Source: Ustilaginoidea virens | Lineage: Eukaryota > Ascomycota > Sordariomycetes > Hypocreales > Clavicipitaceae | Reading direction: 5' to 3' | Assembly: GCF_000687475.1 (NCBI RefSeq) | Contig: NC_057316.1 | Span: forward strand, 248,001-312,000 | DNA: 64,000 bases | Part shown: positions 1-13,052 of the stretch, one piece after another | Layout of the letters: the number at the start of each line of letters is the position of its first letter | How positions within the stretch are numbered: position 1 is the stretch's first letter | Translations under genes and position numbers: made by a program | The notes under the pieces: generated by a model | What the model was told of the DNA's origin: nothing | The model's database searches: none | Seen by the model: only the letters and a program-made list of their open reading frames with translations

Positions 1-3000
1 TAAAATATCTAATATAGGTAGGGCATAAACTGAATCAGGAAAAAACAGAAAAAAATAGCCCTATTATACCCCGCCATCTAACTGCTTCACCAATATTATA
101 AGATAATAATATAAGCAGTAGAAAATTCTATAATAATTATTCTTTATTCCCGGAAAAACTAATAATAATTTTAGGTCTACCAATATACCACGATTTAGTC
201 CATTTAGACCGGAAATTAATAGACTATAGCGTTTAACTATTTGACGAGCTAAAGACTTTAGTAAATAGGTCGCAAGTCAGACAGGCGATAAATAGTAAGC
301 GGGTACCAATTATAACTTTAGTACTGCAGAGCCAACAGATAGTAAATATAGCGCTATGCTATTACAAAATAATCTAGAAATGCAAGACACTATATAACTT
401 AACAATAGGGTTAAGGACTGGTTATATTGCATTAGTAGACCTAACTACTAAGACAATAGGGGAAGCTATAAGCAATAGCCCTAATTCCCTAATGATATAT
501 TAGACATTAATATATAGCACGAGTATAAGAACCGTCAAACCAGGATAGATATAGAAGCCGCCCTTAACTTAGTTAATACTATTTTAAGTCGCATAGAAGC
601 TTAAGATATAGCTCCCTATATCTAGAACTTAACAAAGAGTATTTATAGTAGATAAGGCAGTCGCCTCCAGTTTAAAAAGCTAGATAATTCTCCCGACGAT
701 AATAGATTCGATAATAATAACGATAATACTTTATAAGCTATACTTAGAGTCAACGCTTATAAGGGCACTAACGAGATAAATAATAGCTATAAGAATAAGG
801 CAGGTTCGCAATATTCACCTCTGCTATATAAAACTAGTAATGCAAACACTAGAATTTCACATCTAGTATAGTCGTGCGATAAACAAAATTTAGATAATAT
901 TAATATCTATATTGACCAGCCAGCTTAGAAATACATTAAGGATACAATAATAGAAATCGAGCAAGAATTAATCCCTCCTAAGCTATTATATTTCATAATA
1001 GCCTTAATTATTTAGGAAGAGCATAATAATATATTACGATAAGGTCACCGGGAACTAATAGAGGTTCTTCAACTTATAGATAATATTAACCAGCTAAAAG
1101 AATTACTAGTTCGCAAAGATACCCTCCGAAAGCACTTATATTACAGTATGCTAGTTATAGTATTACGGAAGAAGACGCTATAGCTTAATGAAATACTACT
1201 ACTATTACGATTTAAACTATAAGAAGATCTATTAGTATTTAATATGTAAGATATACTTTAGGTTTTTCTAAGCTCTAAAAGTAACCTCTAAAAGATTTAC
1301 TATAGTATAGCTCATCTTATCGATAACGATATCTTAGAACCATAGCAAGCTTGTTAGTAGGGTAAATCAATAAGAACTATATTAGAGCATTATGCCTATA
1401 ATGCTACTAGCTAGCCCATCTAGCCTTCGGATTTTATACATTAGAAATGCTTAGAGAGCTCTTATAATATAGTTTACATTAGTAGGGTTATATATATTAG
1501 TTTAGACTTCTGCCGATTAACGCTAGACGGAATGCATAAAAATCCAATTATTAAGGTCTAGATAGTATACCTAACTAACGCATTACCGGCAGATATAGCA
1601 TAGCGATAGGATTAGGCTATCTTTTTATAATAGTCACCAGGACATAAAGAACTAGTTATTATAATTAATAAGCGGAATTTTATTCTACTAAAGCAAGTTA
1701 TTAACCGCATACTATAGGTTCATATAGACTATCAATTCGACCCAACCTAGAATTATCTATATCTACTCTCTACGTCCTATACTATCTATTATTTCTATAA
1801 TAGTTATCACTAGGCTTTTCGACTAGCTTAGCTTACGATACCTTTTTATAGCAAAAAAGAAATAAAGGAGTATAAAAAGGAATATTTACTCGCTTATTTT
1901 ATAAATAAAAAAATTATTTCGCTACTAATATTCTTATTTACTAATACTTTTAGTCTATTTCGCAATATATATCGGTCATTAGAAGGCATTTACCTTATAC
2001 TGTAATACCTATATTATAATATTCGCAATAAGCGCAGTAGTATACTGCTATTAACTCTAGGTCTATTTGGCTCTAATTTAGCAGATATTTTCGAATATCT
2101 ATATTATCTGCGTGAGTTAGATATTAGGATAGAAGTATCAATACGAGGTAAAAAGCAGTTTATCTATTCATTTATTAGCGTAATTTTAGGCGATATACTA
2201 TTGCAGCAGAGGCTAGCTAGATGCCTTAACTATAAAGCAAAAAAGCTATATCGTTACTGTCTTATATTAAATAAAGATCGAGCTAATCTTAATTTTAATA
2301 TAGTTAAGTTTAGTCGATATAGTAAGCAGCTTTTACTTAATGCAATACGAATTAGAAATAAACTTATAAAGTTAAGGCAGGCAAGCGCAGGAACAGCATT
2401 AGGGATATATACTTAGTAGCATCTAATAGATATTCTCGGTTAATTATATTTCTCTATTTATACTATTTTGCCTCCGAGTTAAGCGCTAATATGAAGCTAG
2501 ATAACCTATTTCTAGTATTAGACTGTATGTATAGCCGACCTATCGATGCTGCCTATTTAGAGTATCAAGGTCTATCTAAGGTCTTAATATCTCTTGTGTT
2601 GAATAATATACTTACTACTATTAGGGCGGAGCTTGCGAATAATATATTCCGCGAAATACTATTCCCTCCGACCTAAAGACGACTTTAATTACCACTATAA
2701 TATTTAGATTCTTAGAGAATGCAAGAATTAGCTTAAGGCTATATTATTTTTCTTATTATCTTACGTAATTATATTAAAAGAACTTATATTAAGCTTAATA
2801 TCTTTTTAGTAATACGAAACCTTACTAGGGACTATTTTGACTTTACTTAATTCCATTATAATACATTATCTTTTACTGGTATCGAATAGCTTATTACTGT
2901 ATGTTAGATATACACTCATTCTATGCTTATAATATGTGGCCTTTACTTAATAGATAAGAAACTTTCCTTTATATCTTATATTATATCTAGCTGGAAAGTA

Positions 3001-4483
3001 ATTTAGTTTCTCTTAGTGTCTTATAGTTAGGCAGCGCGTCTTAAATAAAGTGAATTTCCTATATATCTGTAATCGTAATTCTAGGACTAACTTTATATAG
3101 CTACTACTTTACGCTCCTGTGGCACTAAGCGACGCCTCTAGCCTTTATAAAGTATAGCAGTTTTAGAATTTAACGCTAGTTAAATTTCAATAGCTGCACT
3201 ATCTATTCTTACTTTAATTCCCGATTCTTCTCAATTAATATCTCAGAATAATACAGCAAAAGGATAATAATTTGATGATAAAACTTAACTCCTAAATATT
3301 TATATCGGCCTCTGTTATGCAGAAATAGCAGAGGAGTATGGCGGGACGTTAATAGTATTTACCCTCTAAGGTAAAGATAAGCATAAGTGCGTTAATACCT
3401 ATCTAATAACTATCCAAAAGTTAGCCACTTATTATCTACCTATCTAATATTAATCTGTTTTAAACATTTCAAGAAAATTATTAGTTCAATAAACTTTTAG
3501 AATGCTACTGCAACTTTACTATATCGTTAGAACTACTAGCTTACTATTGTCTTTCTTATAGACGATTGCTTCTTATATAACCACCCTAAGATTTAAGCTA
3601 TCTTTAATGCTATTCGAATGCAATGCCTAAACCTTACTAAATCGCTCGATCTAAAATTTAAAGAATTATTAGAATTAGAGGATAGTTTAAACTCTATATT
3701 GCAAATAACGCCGGATAATTATTGTCGCAACCTATTCGCCCTTTATAGAGTAAAGCCTAGATAGTAGATAGGTTTTATAGGAATCACATATCTAGAGAAG
3801 TTGCCAATCGACTATAAGTTCCGTTAAGCTCTTAAAGCAGCTTACCATAAAGACTATAAATCTATAATTCTAGTTGATCTTAGGAAGCGGCTGCTATAGT
3901 AGTGCCAAAAAGTGGCATTTACAACTAGGTATATCAGTCTCAGTTATATTACTATAGTCTTAATGGCATTACCATAAATAAACCAGCTAACGTGACGTAT
4001 ATAATACAGGAGAGCGACTCTATTATAGCATTGGCAGCTTTATATTAATACGCAGGACAGACATTAATAAGAAGTATACTAAGCTAATTGGTTTATTTAT
4101 GCATACGATGTTATACTCAAAGTACCTATTTGCTGTAATTGAGTTTACAGTATAGAATGGCGAAAATAAACGGGAGTTTATTTTAGATTGCCTAATTTAT
4201 AGACTAGATAGTAGTTAAACTATTATTAGATTATTATGTATTAGTGACAAGAAGGTCTAAATAGTACTAAAATATAATAAGAGCATTCTATTTATAGATA
4301 TAAACATATACTTTATATAGCCTATAAATTAAATTCATATTAAAGTAGATATATACATAATATAGATTATAACCATAGAATGTTCTACAACTTGGTTCCT
4401 ACGTGAAGGAAATAATTATAGTTCTAAAAGCAATTGCTTTATATAGCCTTAAATGCTAAATAACATTATTAATTTAATAAGCG
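1..4483 (+). mobile_element. RIP-degraded DNA-transposon-like remnant
   Basis: AT-rich sequence crowded with TAG/TAA stops in every frame, many at places where CAG or CAA would fit, as RIP produces. The best preserved stretch is about 1940-2800 on the plus strand. It reads through a frame with the motifs LFRNIYRSLEGIY, LTLGLFGSN and ILGDILLQQ, followed by YRYCLILNKDRA and, near 2520, LDCMYSRPIDAAYLEYQG. This order resembles the large transposase-like proteins common in fungal genomes, in which a GDMPQQ-type motif precedes a GCRFCxI motif and an LDxxxSRPxDPAHSEY motif. Class II (CACTA/Plavaka-like) assignment is inference. Neither terminal inverted repeats nor target duplications were found, and the left end is cut by the window. 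It is certainly non-functional. Confidence 0.45.
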
Positions 4484-4728
4484 TATTATCACGGGCACGG
4501 GCTACGCCCGCGCCACAATATAGCTAGGACTCGGGCTGCGCCCGCGACTAGCCTCAGGAGTATCGGCACGGGGTCACAAGGGCTCGCTAAGGACTCGGCC
4601 CGTGCTACATATAAATATAAATAGGCTACTTAAAGGCCCCTATTCGGGCCCTCTCTTTTTCCTCCTTAGTCTATTTAATATATTCATTCGACGCCTATTC
4701 GCAGTAGCCCTAGGGCCAGTCCTTTACA
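4484..4728 (+). repeat. Left LTR of the gypsy element
   Basis: About 95% identical to 11595-11838, with nearly all differences being transitions. It starts TATTAT (probably TGTTA.. before RIP) and ends CCTTTACA. The first 60 bases hold GC-rich palindromic pieces, GGGCTACGCCC and GGGCTGCGCCC, that escaped mutation. A TATAAATATAAATA stretch near 4610 may be its promoter core. Confidence 0.88.
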
Positions 4729-7700
4729 TTTAAATAGACTCTCTCAGCCTTACTATTATAACCTCACATTATAGAGCCGATAATGCAGGCTATATAAGAT
4801 ATCGAGATAAGTATACCTAGAGAAACGGGTATAGATAACCCGAGACTAAGACGCTCCCAACGTAACACACATACCCAAGTAGAGCAGCTCGCATCAGGGT
4901 TACAACAGATAGAGGCGCAGATACAGACTAACGCGCAATACCTCGCTACCGTTGCCGCCTCGCTATAGACCCTCCTTACGAACCAGTCAAATAGCTCCCA
5001 AAATACCACCCAACCGGCCCCAATCGTACAATAGAACGCCCCCCTCCCTACGGCTTAGGATACCCAGCTAAAACGCAAGCTAATTCTAATAGGGGACCCC
5101 TTCAATAGCAAAAAGGCTATATTTACAGCCTAGCGGACCTTTATGCAATATAAGCTCGAGGTCGATAAGGAATTTATTAGAGATAAGAAGACCTAATAGA
5201 TATTTATCTTCCAGAACCTTTCGTCTATAGTCCAATCATAGGTCGCGGCCTTTTTCAAGAATAATACAGCTTGCGATTATAATATAATAAAGTTCTTCGA
5301 ATACCTCTAACGTCTCTTTAAGGATCCATACCGATAAGATCGCGCTATTACTAAGCTTAAGCACTCTTTACACCAAGGCCCTAAAGAACCTTTTGCCGCT
5401 TTCTTTATACAATTCAAGGAAAAACTTATGCTTACTAGCAGTCTCGGTTAGCCTAAGGAAGTTAAGTTTAAATACCTCTAATCGGCGCTTAACGCTTATA
5501 TAGCTAATAAGATTATTAGCCTTAGGGTCTCCTATTACGACTATTACTCGGCGGTAGACTATTACCGATAAATTACTATCGATATTAAGATTAGCTTAAC
5601 TATTAATTACTATACGGGTTCGACCTATTCCCGACCAATATACGCCTAGGATTCTAAGGGCAATATATAAATATCGGGTATTAATAAACTAGACTCGAAG
5701 GGTAATTAGCGTATGCCTAAGGCGATATAGGTCTCTAAAGAACGGCATAAAGATCGTAAGAAGAAAGGTCTTTATTTTCAATATAGCTCTCCTAATTATT
5801 AGACGTTTATATGCCACCTATTACTAGCAATCCGACCTAATATAGCTAAAATAGCCTCACTTAACTCACAAATCGTAAAGGTCGAAAGTAGCAATAAAGA
5901 TTAAAAAAAAGAATAGCCCTTAAACCTAATCTCGTTAGAGGGCTTAAAATACGCGTATAGACCCCGGCCCAATCATAAAAGGAATTAAAGGAGATCACAG
6001 AATAAATAAATAGACACCCCTTTTTAGTACCAATCTTATATAAATCCCATACCTTTATTAATACCTTAATCGACTCGGGATATAACTACTATAGTGCTAT
6101 AAGCGAAAAGATAGTATAACGGTTAGGCCTCTAACCTATCTGCCTACCATAATATAGGGAAATCGGAATAGCAGTAGATATTCAGAGCCGTTTAGGAGAA
6201 TATAAGGTAATATATTCCTCTATCACCTATATCGTCCGTATGGCAATCAATATCGACAGATAGCCGTCTATAGTCATACTTTATATTATCCCGGGCCTTA
6301 CCTATAACGTTATCCTTAGGATGCCTTAGATAGAGCACTATAATATTATACTATAGGCGAAGCAATACTAATTAAAGATCGGATCAACAGGTAGCCTTAT
6401 CGTTAAGGAATTAATAAAAAGGCAATAGGGTCCGACTATAGTAAATATCCTTAGCTTGGTCTTTTACGATATACTAAAGCAGGCAAAACGCTCTAAAGAC
6501 CAATCGACTTCCTTTATTGCAATAAGCTTATAGGAGATAATATATATCCTCCGCATCACGCTGCCACCTTATTAAGACTTTGCCCTATAATCGCAAAAGC
6601 CATAGGTACTCCCGATAGAATTATAAGAATTCGCCGACCTTTTTAATAAGGAGAAGGCTTCTAGTCTCCCTCTATACTAAGGTATATTAGACTACTATAT
6701 CTGGCTCAAAAAGACTGCAGATGGGAGCCAGCCAGACTTACCTTAGGGCCTATTATATAATATACCACAAGACTACTTACTTAAGGTTCGAAGATAAGTA
6801 ACTAACCTAATAGATAAAGGATAAATCCATATAAGCTCCTTATCGGCAGCAGTACTAATCCTACTAGCCAGAAAAGGGAATAATAGGTAGTATTTTTATA
6901 TCGACTACCAGGCCCTCAATAAGGTTATAGTTTAAGACTAATACCCCCTCCCTTTAATTAAGGAGACCTTACGATCCTTATCCCAGGCGAAATAGTTTAC
7001 TAAAGTTAATATATACATAGCATTCCACAAGATACGTATTACAGAGGGCGATAAATACTTAACCGCATTCCGCATACGATTTAGACTATTTAAATAGCTT
7101 ATTACGCTATTTAGCCTGACTAGGGCCCCTATGACTTTCCAAAGATATATTAATAAGGCCTTAGGGAATACACTAAGAGACTTTATAACCGCCTACCTTA
7201 ACGATATCTTAATCTATACTAAGGGAATAAAGGCGGACTATATAGGGCGTATTAAGGAAATCCTTCGACGACTATAAAAGGCCGGCCTAAATTTAGATCT
7301 TAATAAATACGACTTCGCAGTAAAGGAGGTCTAGTACCTAGGATATATTATAACGGCCGGAAAGGAAATCTGCCTAAACCCCGAAAAGATTAAGGCCATC
7401 TAAAACTAAGAAGCACCTATAAAATTAAAAGGCATTCGTAATTTCCTTGGTTTTATTAACTTCTATTGCAACTTTATCTTAGATTTCTCCCGCCTTATCA
7501 ACCCTTTAGTTAGGTTAATAAAGAAAGGGGTCCCATTCTAATAGTTAAATAAAGAAGAGGCAGTATTCTAAACGCTTAAGCGGTATTTTATATTATCTCT
7601 GGTTCTCGCCTAATAAGACCTAAATAAAAAGATGGTTCTTAAGGTAGATAGTTCTAATATAGCCCTTAGTAGCTATCTATCGTAGATCGGGGAGGATAGC

Positions 7701-9839
7701 ATACTCTACCCTATTGCATATTATTCTACTCGCTTATCGGATATAGAATGGAATTATACTATATACGATAAGGAACTCTTTGCTATTATCTCTTACCTTA
7801 AGGCGTAATTAGTAGAACTTTATTTAGTAGCCTCCCCCTTTACTATCCTTACCGACCATAAGAACCTAAAGTACTTCGCCCGATTATAAAAAATATCTAA
7901 ACGATAAGCCTAATAGGCCGAGACTCTAGTGCTTTTTAACTTCTATCTTTAGTATAGGCTAGGATCATAAGCCTAATACCCTAATACGCTTTCTCGATAG
8001 GAATAAAAGATAAATAGGGCAAAGCTATAAATCGGCTAGATCCTAAAACCGCTATCTATTTTAGCACTTAATATAGATAAAATAAAAGGCAAGACGATAC
8101 CGACCTTAGCCCTATAGACTACCCTACCTCGCGGCCTATATATCTTCGCCGACTCCCACCTTTAAGCTATTTAAAACTAAACAATATCCAAAGATAGCAT
8201 ATATTAGGCCTAATAAACGGTAATCGCGAATAGGGAATAATAATTTCCAGTAAAAGCGGCGATATAAGAACAAATTGCTAATTATACCCTAAATACATAT
8301 AGCATACTCCTTTACCGGGTATAGGTATAGCTCCTATCGTTTAAGCCCTTAACTACTATAGTAATCTAACGCTGCTATAACTCGCCTATTATAGGCTACC
8401 TAGGGAAAAATACTACCTTTTAACTATTGCGATGGGATTATCACTTCGATAATATATTATCTAAGGTAGCAAAATACATTCGGAATTACTAATACCGTGG
8501 GGTATATAAGAGCCGCTAATTGCGCTAAGGCCTATTGCAACCGTTACTAATTGCGGACTGCTTCTAATCGCAAATATCGGTCGACTTTATAACTAACCTT
8601 CCTACCCGTAATACCTCTAACCCGCGATTCCTTATAGTAATTATAGACCGCTTATTGAAGTATATCTAGCTTAAGGCTATATACTCAATAAAAGTAGAAG
8701 ACTATATAGAACGCTTCTAATAGTATTAATAGCACTTTTATAGCTTCCCTAGGGAGATTATTAGCAATTGAGGTTCGGATTAAGTAGGCCAATTTTAGTC
8801 TATACTATATAAATCAGTTAGGACTAAGCAACTTCTATTAATAGCATACCACCCCTAAACTAATAGCGGCATAAAGCGAATAAACCAAAAAGTATAAACG
8901 GTCCTCTGTATTATAGTTTCCTTTAATTAGTATAATTAGCTATATTATTTTGCGGTATATTAACTTGTATTAAATAACCGGATATCATCCATTACTAAAT
9001 TTAGCCCGAACTAATTGCTTAATGGGTTTAATATTCTAATTATCGCCCCGCCTCTAAGGGTAACCTTAAGCTTAACTACCCTAAAGGGGCATACAGCTCT
9101 CTTTCTTAATAACCTCAAAAAGGGATAGGAATTAGCCCAGGCTGCTATCGCCTTTACACAATAATAATAGCAAGATACTACTAACCGTTCATAATACCCG
9201 GCCGAGCGCTTCCAAATTAGTAACTAGGTATAATTAAACCTCTAGAATATTAAAACGAACCGCCTATATAAGAAGCTCGATTAAGTCTCTACTAAATATA
9301 CTATTATTACCATCCTATTACCACTTAATATCCAGCTTAATATCCTATAAGGCATCTATCTGGTTTTCTATATTAACCTAATCGAATAAGCCGCTTCCGA
9401 TCTATTACCTAATTAGGTAATAACTAATATATAATCTAAGCCCCTATTTATCCTTCCCTAAGACTCTATAAACCCACATAAGGAGTATAAAGTTAAAGAG
9501 ATATTTGCAGCAAAAAACGCATAAAGCCGAGAATAGAAACGCAATATACTCATAAAATAGAAAAAGTACGACTTACCGACATAAAAACCCTTAGAAAACT
9601 TTAAAAATACTACCGCATAAGAAATATTCGAGGCTAAATAGGAGGATATTAGGACTCACAATAGGCCCAGCTAGGTCCTAAAATAAAGTCTATTAGACTA
9701 GTAAACGACGCCGAACGCCTACCACTATAAATAAAATACAAAATAATAAAAATACACTAAAAAAAAAAAAAAAAAAAATAAATAAATAAATATACAATAT
9801 AATAAACTAAACCAGGGCTAATATAGGCTTAACCCTAAT

Positions 9840-11580
9840 ACGCCCCTTCTTAAGGCTACTCTTTATCCCCCTAAGCCTCCTCCTACTCCTATAGCGGTAT
9901 ATAGGCCGGTAGCAGTAGGGGTCCTTATAGGGCAGGACACGCATATAGACTATATATTAGACGGGGATAATTCCCTATATATCTACAATATAATAGAGTC
10001 TATAGGACACTATAAGGCGAATATAGTAAAGGCACACTAAAAGATAATAAAACCCCTTAACGAGATAGGGCTAGACGATATAATATCTATAGAGGCGGCT
10101 ATAATAAAGATAGTAAGGGCGTAAGGGGCTGTAAAGCAGGGTCTGCCTATTACTATAGGGGTTGCACTAAATAACCTTACGCTAGCGGCGGCAGAGCCTC
10201 TATATAATACCAGCCGCCCTAATCGTATAATAGTTCCCCCCCTATATAATACGCAGGGAGGGCAGGCCGAGATAGGGGTAGAGGCAGTCGGGGATATTAA
10301 GCTCTAACCTAATACTACTCCATCCTGGCATAATATTCCCAGGCTTCTACTTACATCTCCCTCATAATATTCAGAACGGGAGTAAGATCTATAATAGACC
10401 TAGCCTAGCGCTACGAGGGCATTAATGCCGTAGATGCAGTAGAAACCATATTAGTAGCATCCCTTAGGCCGAACGCTAAATGTAGGGCGCTAGGGGCTAC
10501 CTATTCGGCAGTAAAAGCGTAATGCTATTAATTATTTAAAGCCCGAAACTTAGGGGTAAGGATAGCGGTACACGCTTTCTGCATATCTATCTTAGGACGA
10601 GCAGGCTCTATAATAGCCCTCCCCTCCTTTACTGCTTTAATCTGGCTGTATAAGATGCATTATAATATAGGGTTCCCCGCAAGATGCTAATTAAGCTATA
10701 TGCAGGATGCGTAAGAATTAGCGCAGCTTTTACACCCCTTAGCTCTCCTATAACGCTTATATATAGGCAATTCTTCGGTCGACTGTATATACTTAGTATA
10801 TCTATCGTATGGAAACTCTTTATCCTTTATATACTAATACTCTTTATCTAAGGAGTCCCCCTCTAGGAGATAATCGCCGGCGGCGCGGTATAGCTTCTAG
10901 GGACGAGTAGGGCTCGATCCCTCCCCAGTAGGAGTACTTCTAGCAGCAGATAAGGATATATTCAGGCTTTAAATAGGATTAGTACGAGACGCTTGCGATA
11001 GAGGTAGGGACTTAAGACTTACTAATAGGCTTCACGACGGGCTAGACTAGGTCTTACTACGAAAGGAGTTAGTAGCTAATTGCAATAGAGATAGAATTCG
11101 GTAAAGAATACTAACGCGAGCGGGATAGAAATAATACTTCAACCGATTAGTATATAATACGGGCTTAATATAGGATAAAACTTACGATAATAGGGACCTT
11201 CGATGCTTATTAATGGCCTTAATAAGAAGAAGGGAAGAAAGAAAAGAGCCCCAATAAGGAAAAATAAAGACTATAGGGAGATTTCTAGCCGGCAGCTAGC
11301 GAAAAATTTTTCATAATATTTTTAGCTATATCGGTCAACCTCTAGCTAGTAGCACAACGACGAACTTCCACACACTTCCACTATACTATTCCCAATTAAT
11401 AACTGTACGACTCCTATTAATTGTATAGCTATATCCGCTACGGTTATAGACGAATCCTTCCTATACCTAGCAATTGGCCTATATACGGATTTGAGGATAT
11501 CGCGATATAGTAATCGGCGATATGATTAGTCCCTAGCAGAGGATTGATTAATAACGAAAGGCGATTTTTCCGACTCCGAG
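9840..11580. other. Uncharacterised segment between gypsy pol and right LTR
   Basis: After the chromodomain and an A-rich stretch (9758-9795), about 1.7 kb lies before the right LTR, longer than a plain 3' untranslated region. On the plus strand 9860-10305 reads with few stops and includes VLIGQDTHIDYILDGDNSL and PLYNTQGGQAEIGVEAVGDI. A second low-stop stretch on the plus strand covers about 10900-11200, with YYERSQQLIAIEIEFG after TAG is allowed for Q. The minus strand is also unusually open at 10320-10740. This could be an extra ORF carried by this lineage, as some gypsy elements have, or an unrelated captured sequence. No family recognised. Confidence 0.4.
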
Positions 11581-11594
11581 GCGGAGAAGGGGGG

Positions 11595-11838
11595 TATATT
11601 ACGGGCTCGGGCTACGCCCGCGCCACAATATAGCTAGGACTCAGGCTGCACCCGCGACTAGCCTTAGGAGTATCAGCACGGGGTCACGAGGGCTTGCTAA
11701 GGACTCGGCCCGTACTACGTATAAATATAAATAGGCTACTTAGAGGCCCCTATTCGGGCCCTCTCTCTTTCCTCCTTAGTCTATTTAATATATTCATTCG
11801 ACGCCTATTCGCAGTAGCCCTAGGGCCAGTCCTTTACA
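11595..11838 (+). repeat. Right LTR of the gypsy element
   Basis: Direct copy of 4484-4728, preceded by a purine run (11579-11594) that fits the polypurine tract used to prime plus-strand synthesis. It ends CCTTTACA and is followed at once by the next element. The few differences from the left LTR (C/T and G/A) suggest that RIP rather than age separated the two copies. Confidence 0.88.
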
Positions 11839-12482
11839 CATATAGGGTTTTGCTAAAAGTTTTTCGCGATTTCGCCCGCACCTCGGTACCGGCGCGAATA
11901 CACCCCTAAAACAGTTAAAAAGTTGCTAGATTAATTCCTTACCTCGTCTTACCCCATCTGCCGATAGCGTATTAGCACCGGGAGGAAGGCGCGGTCGAGG
12001 CGGTAGAAATTATAGACTTAGACGGAGGAAATAGGGGTAAACTCAAGTCGAGCTACTATAACCACTATATCACTATCGCTAATAATAACTATAGACGAAT
12101 TAGCGGCAATACCGCATAAACTAATATAGGAACCCGAGAAGAAACCGAATTGCTTAAATAGTATTACTAAAAGATCGCAGACTATATCCCGGCAGCTATA
12201 CTGGGAAACGTATAGAACGCTATCACCAGCCTGGTCGATAGTATTAAATGTATTAACCGTATTAATCCCGCCCTGAATTCGAACTCGAACCTTATTATAA
12301 CTAATAATCTAGAAAAAGTAGTCGAAAGCGCTATAAATAAAGCTTTTGCCTTAAAGACCCCCTCTAGAACGACTTAGGCTAGTATCGCTACTAAAGGCAT
12401 ACTAATGATTGCACTACCTAGACCGACTACTCTACCTATACCGCCGAGAATCTACCGCGAAATAATAATTAAAGGAGATAGT

Positions 12483-12695
12483 TGTAACGAAGTGGCCCAA
12501 TTAGGCCCTAAGCGGGTGTCTGCGCACATCGCCAGGTAAAAACCTACTCTTCTGCCTGACCGTTAGACCAGACAAAAGAGTACGTATTGTACCAAGTTAC
12601 CATACTTGGTACAATTGACACCTATATCCCCCTGGCACTATGCTGCGCGCAAGCTTGCCCTTAGCATGATACGGGCGTAGCCCGAATCCTTGACA
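12483..12695 (-). repeat. LTR copy 1 of the miniature element
   Basis: 213 bp, about 97% identical to 12840-13052; I count six differences, five of them transitions. It contains an internal inverted repeat GTACCAAG..CTTGGTAC. Confidence 0.85.
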
Positions 12696-12839
12696 TAGCT
12701 CCCCTCTCCGCAGCCGGCTATATGATACCACGCACCCCCCAGAGGCTAGTAGCACGTCCTCTGTAAGCCCAGATGAAGAGCCCGCTGTACGCACCACATA
12801 CGGGATTCGAACCTGTGACCTTGGGTAACTTGGTATAAA

Positions 12840-13052
12840 TGTAACGAAGTGGCCCAATTGGGCCCTAAGCGGGTGTCTGCGCACATCGCCAGGTAAAAAC
12901 CTAATCTTCTGTCTGACCGTTAGGCCAGACAAAAGAGTACGTATTGTACCAAGTTACCATACTTGGTACAATTGACACCTATATCCCCCTGGCACTATGC
13001 TGCGCGCAAGCTTGCCCTTAGCATAATACGGGCGTAGCCCGAATCCTTAACA
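12840..13052 (-). repeat. LTR copy 2 of the miniature element
   Basis: 213-bp direct copy of 12483-12695. It begins TGTAACGAAG, ends CCTTAACA, and is followed directly by the target duplication ATAGT at 13053-13057. Confidence 0.85.

Larger units (their letters stand above)
4484..11838 (+). mobile_element. Full-length Ty3/gypsy chromovirus, RIP-inactivated
   Basis: Two LTRs of about 245 bp bound a 6.9-kb internal region. Internal domains, all broken by stops, follow chromovirus order. A gag-like segment lies at about 5100-5900. A protease IDSG motif is near 6069. The reverse transcriptase catalytic box reads YLND at 7194-7205; the usual form is YLDD, and GAC to AAC is the RIP-type change. 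An RNase H segment with TDHKNLKYFA lies near 7850. Integrase motifs are SVDFITNLP (near 8580) and HP-TNSGIKR (near 8850). A C-terminal chromodomain at about 9482-9640 includes EYKVKEIFAAKNA and LPT-KPLENFKNTTA. A polypurine tract GCGGAGAAGGGGGG lies directly before the right LTR. Flanks at 4479-4483 and 11839-11843 do not match, so no target duplication is visible. Chromodomains in this family guide insertion to heterochromatin (established knowledge). Confidence 0.9.
12483..13052 (-). mobile_element. Miniature LTR element (TRIM-like), nested in the LINE
   Basis: Two 213-bp direct repeats (12483-12695 and 12840-13052) enclose only 144 bp. The repeats begin TG and end CA, and the whole is flanked by a perfect 5-bp duplication ATAGT (12478-12482 and 13053-13057). 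These are the marks of an integrase-inserted LTR element with no coding capacity. Orientation is inferred as minus: read that way, the internal region ends in the purine run GCGGAGAGGGGAG close to the 3' LTR, nearly the same as the polypurine tract of the neighbouring gypsy element. The minus-strand LTR also starts TGTTAAGG..TCGGGCTACGCCCG, sharing TCGGGCTACGCCCG with the gypsy LTR. The internal region carries GGTTCGAATCCC, a tRNA T-arm-like sequence. It is GC-balanced inside an RIP-burnt host, so it either arrived later or escaped. Confidence 0.8.

Noticed and set aside
4479..11843. Target duplication for the gypsy element
   Set aside because: AAGCG on the left and CATAT on the right do not match even allowing for RIP changes.
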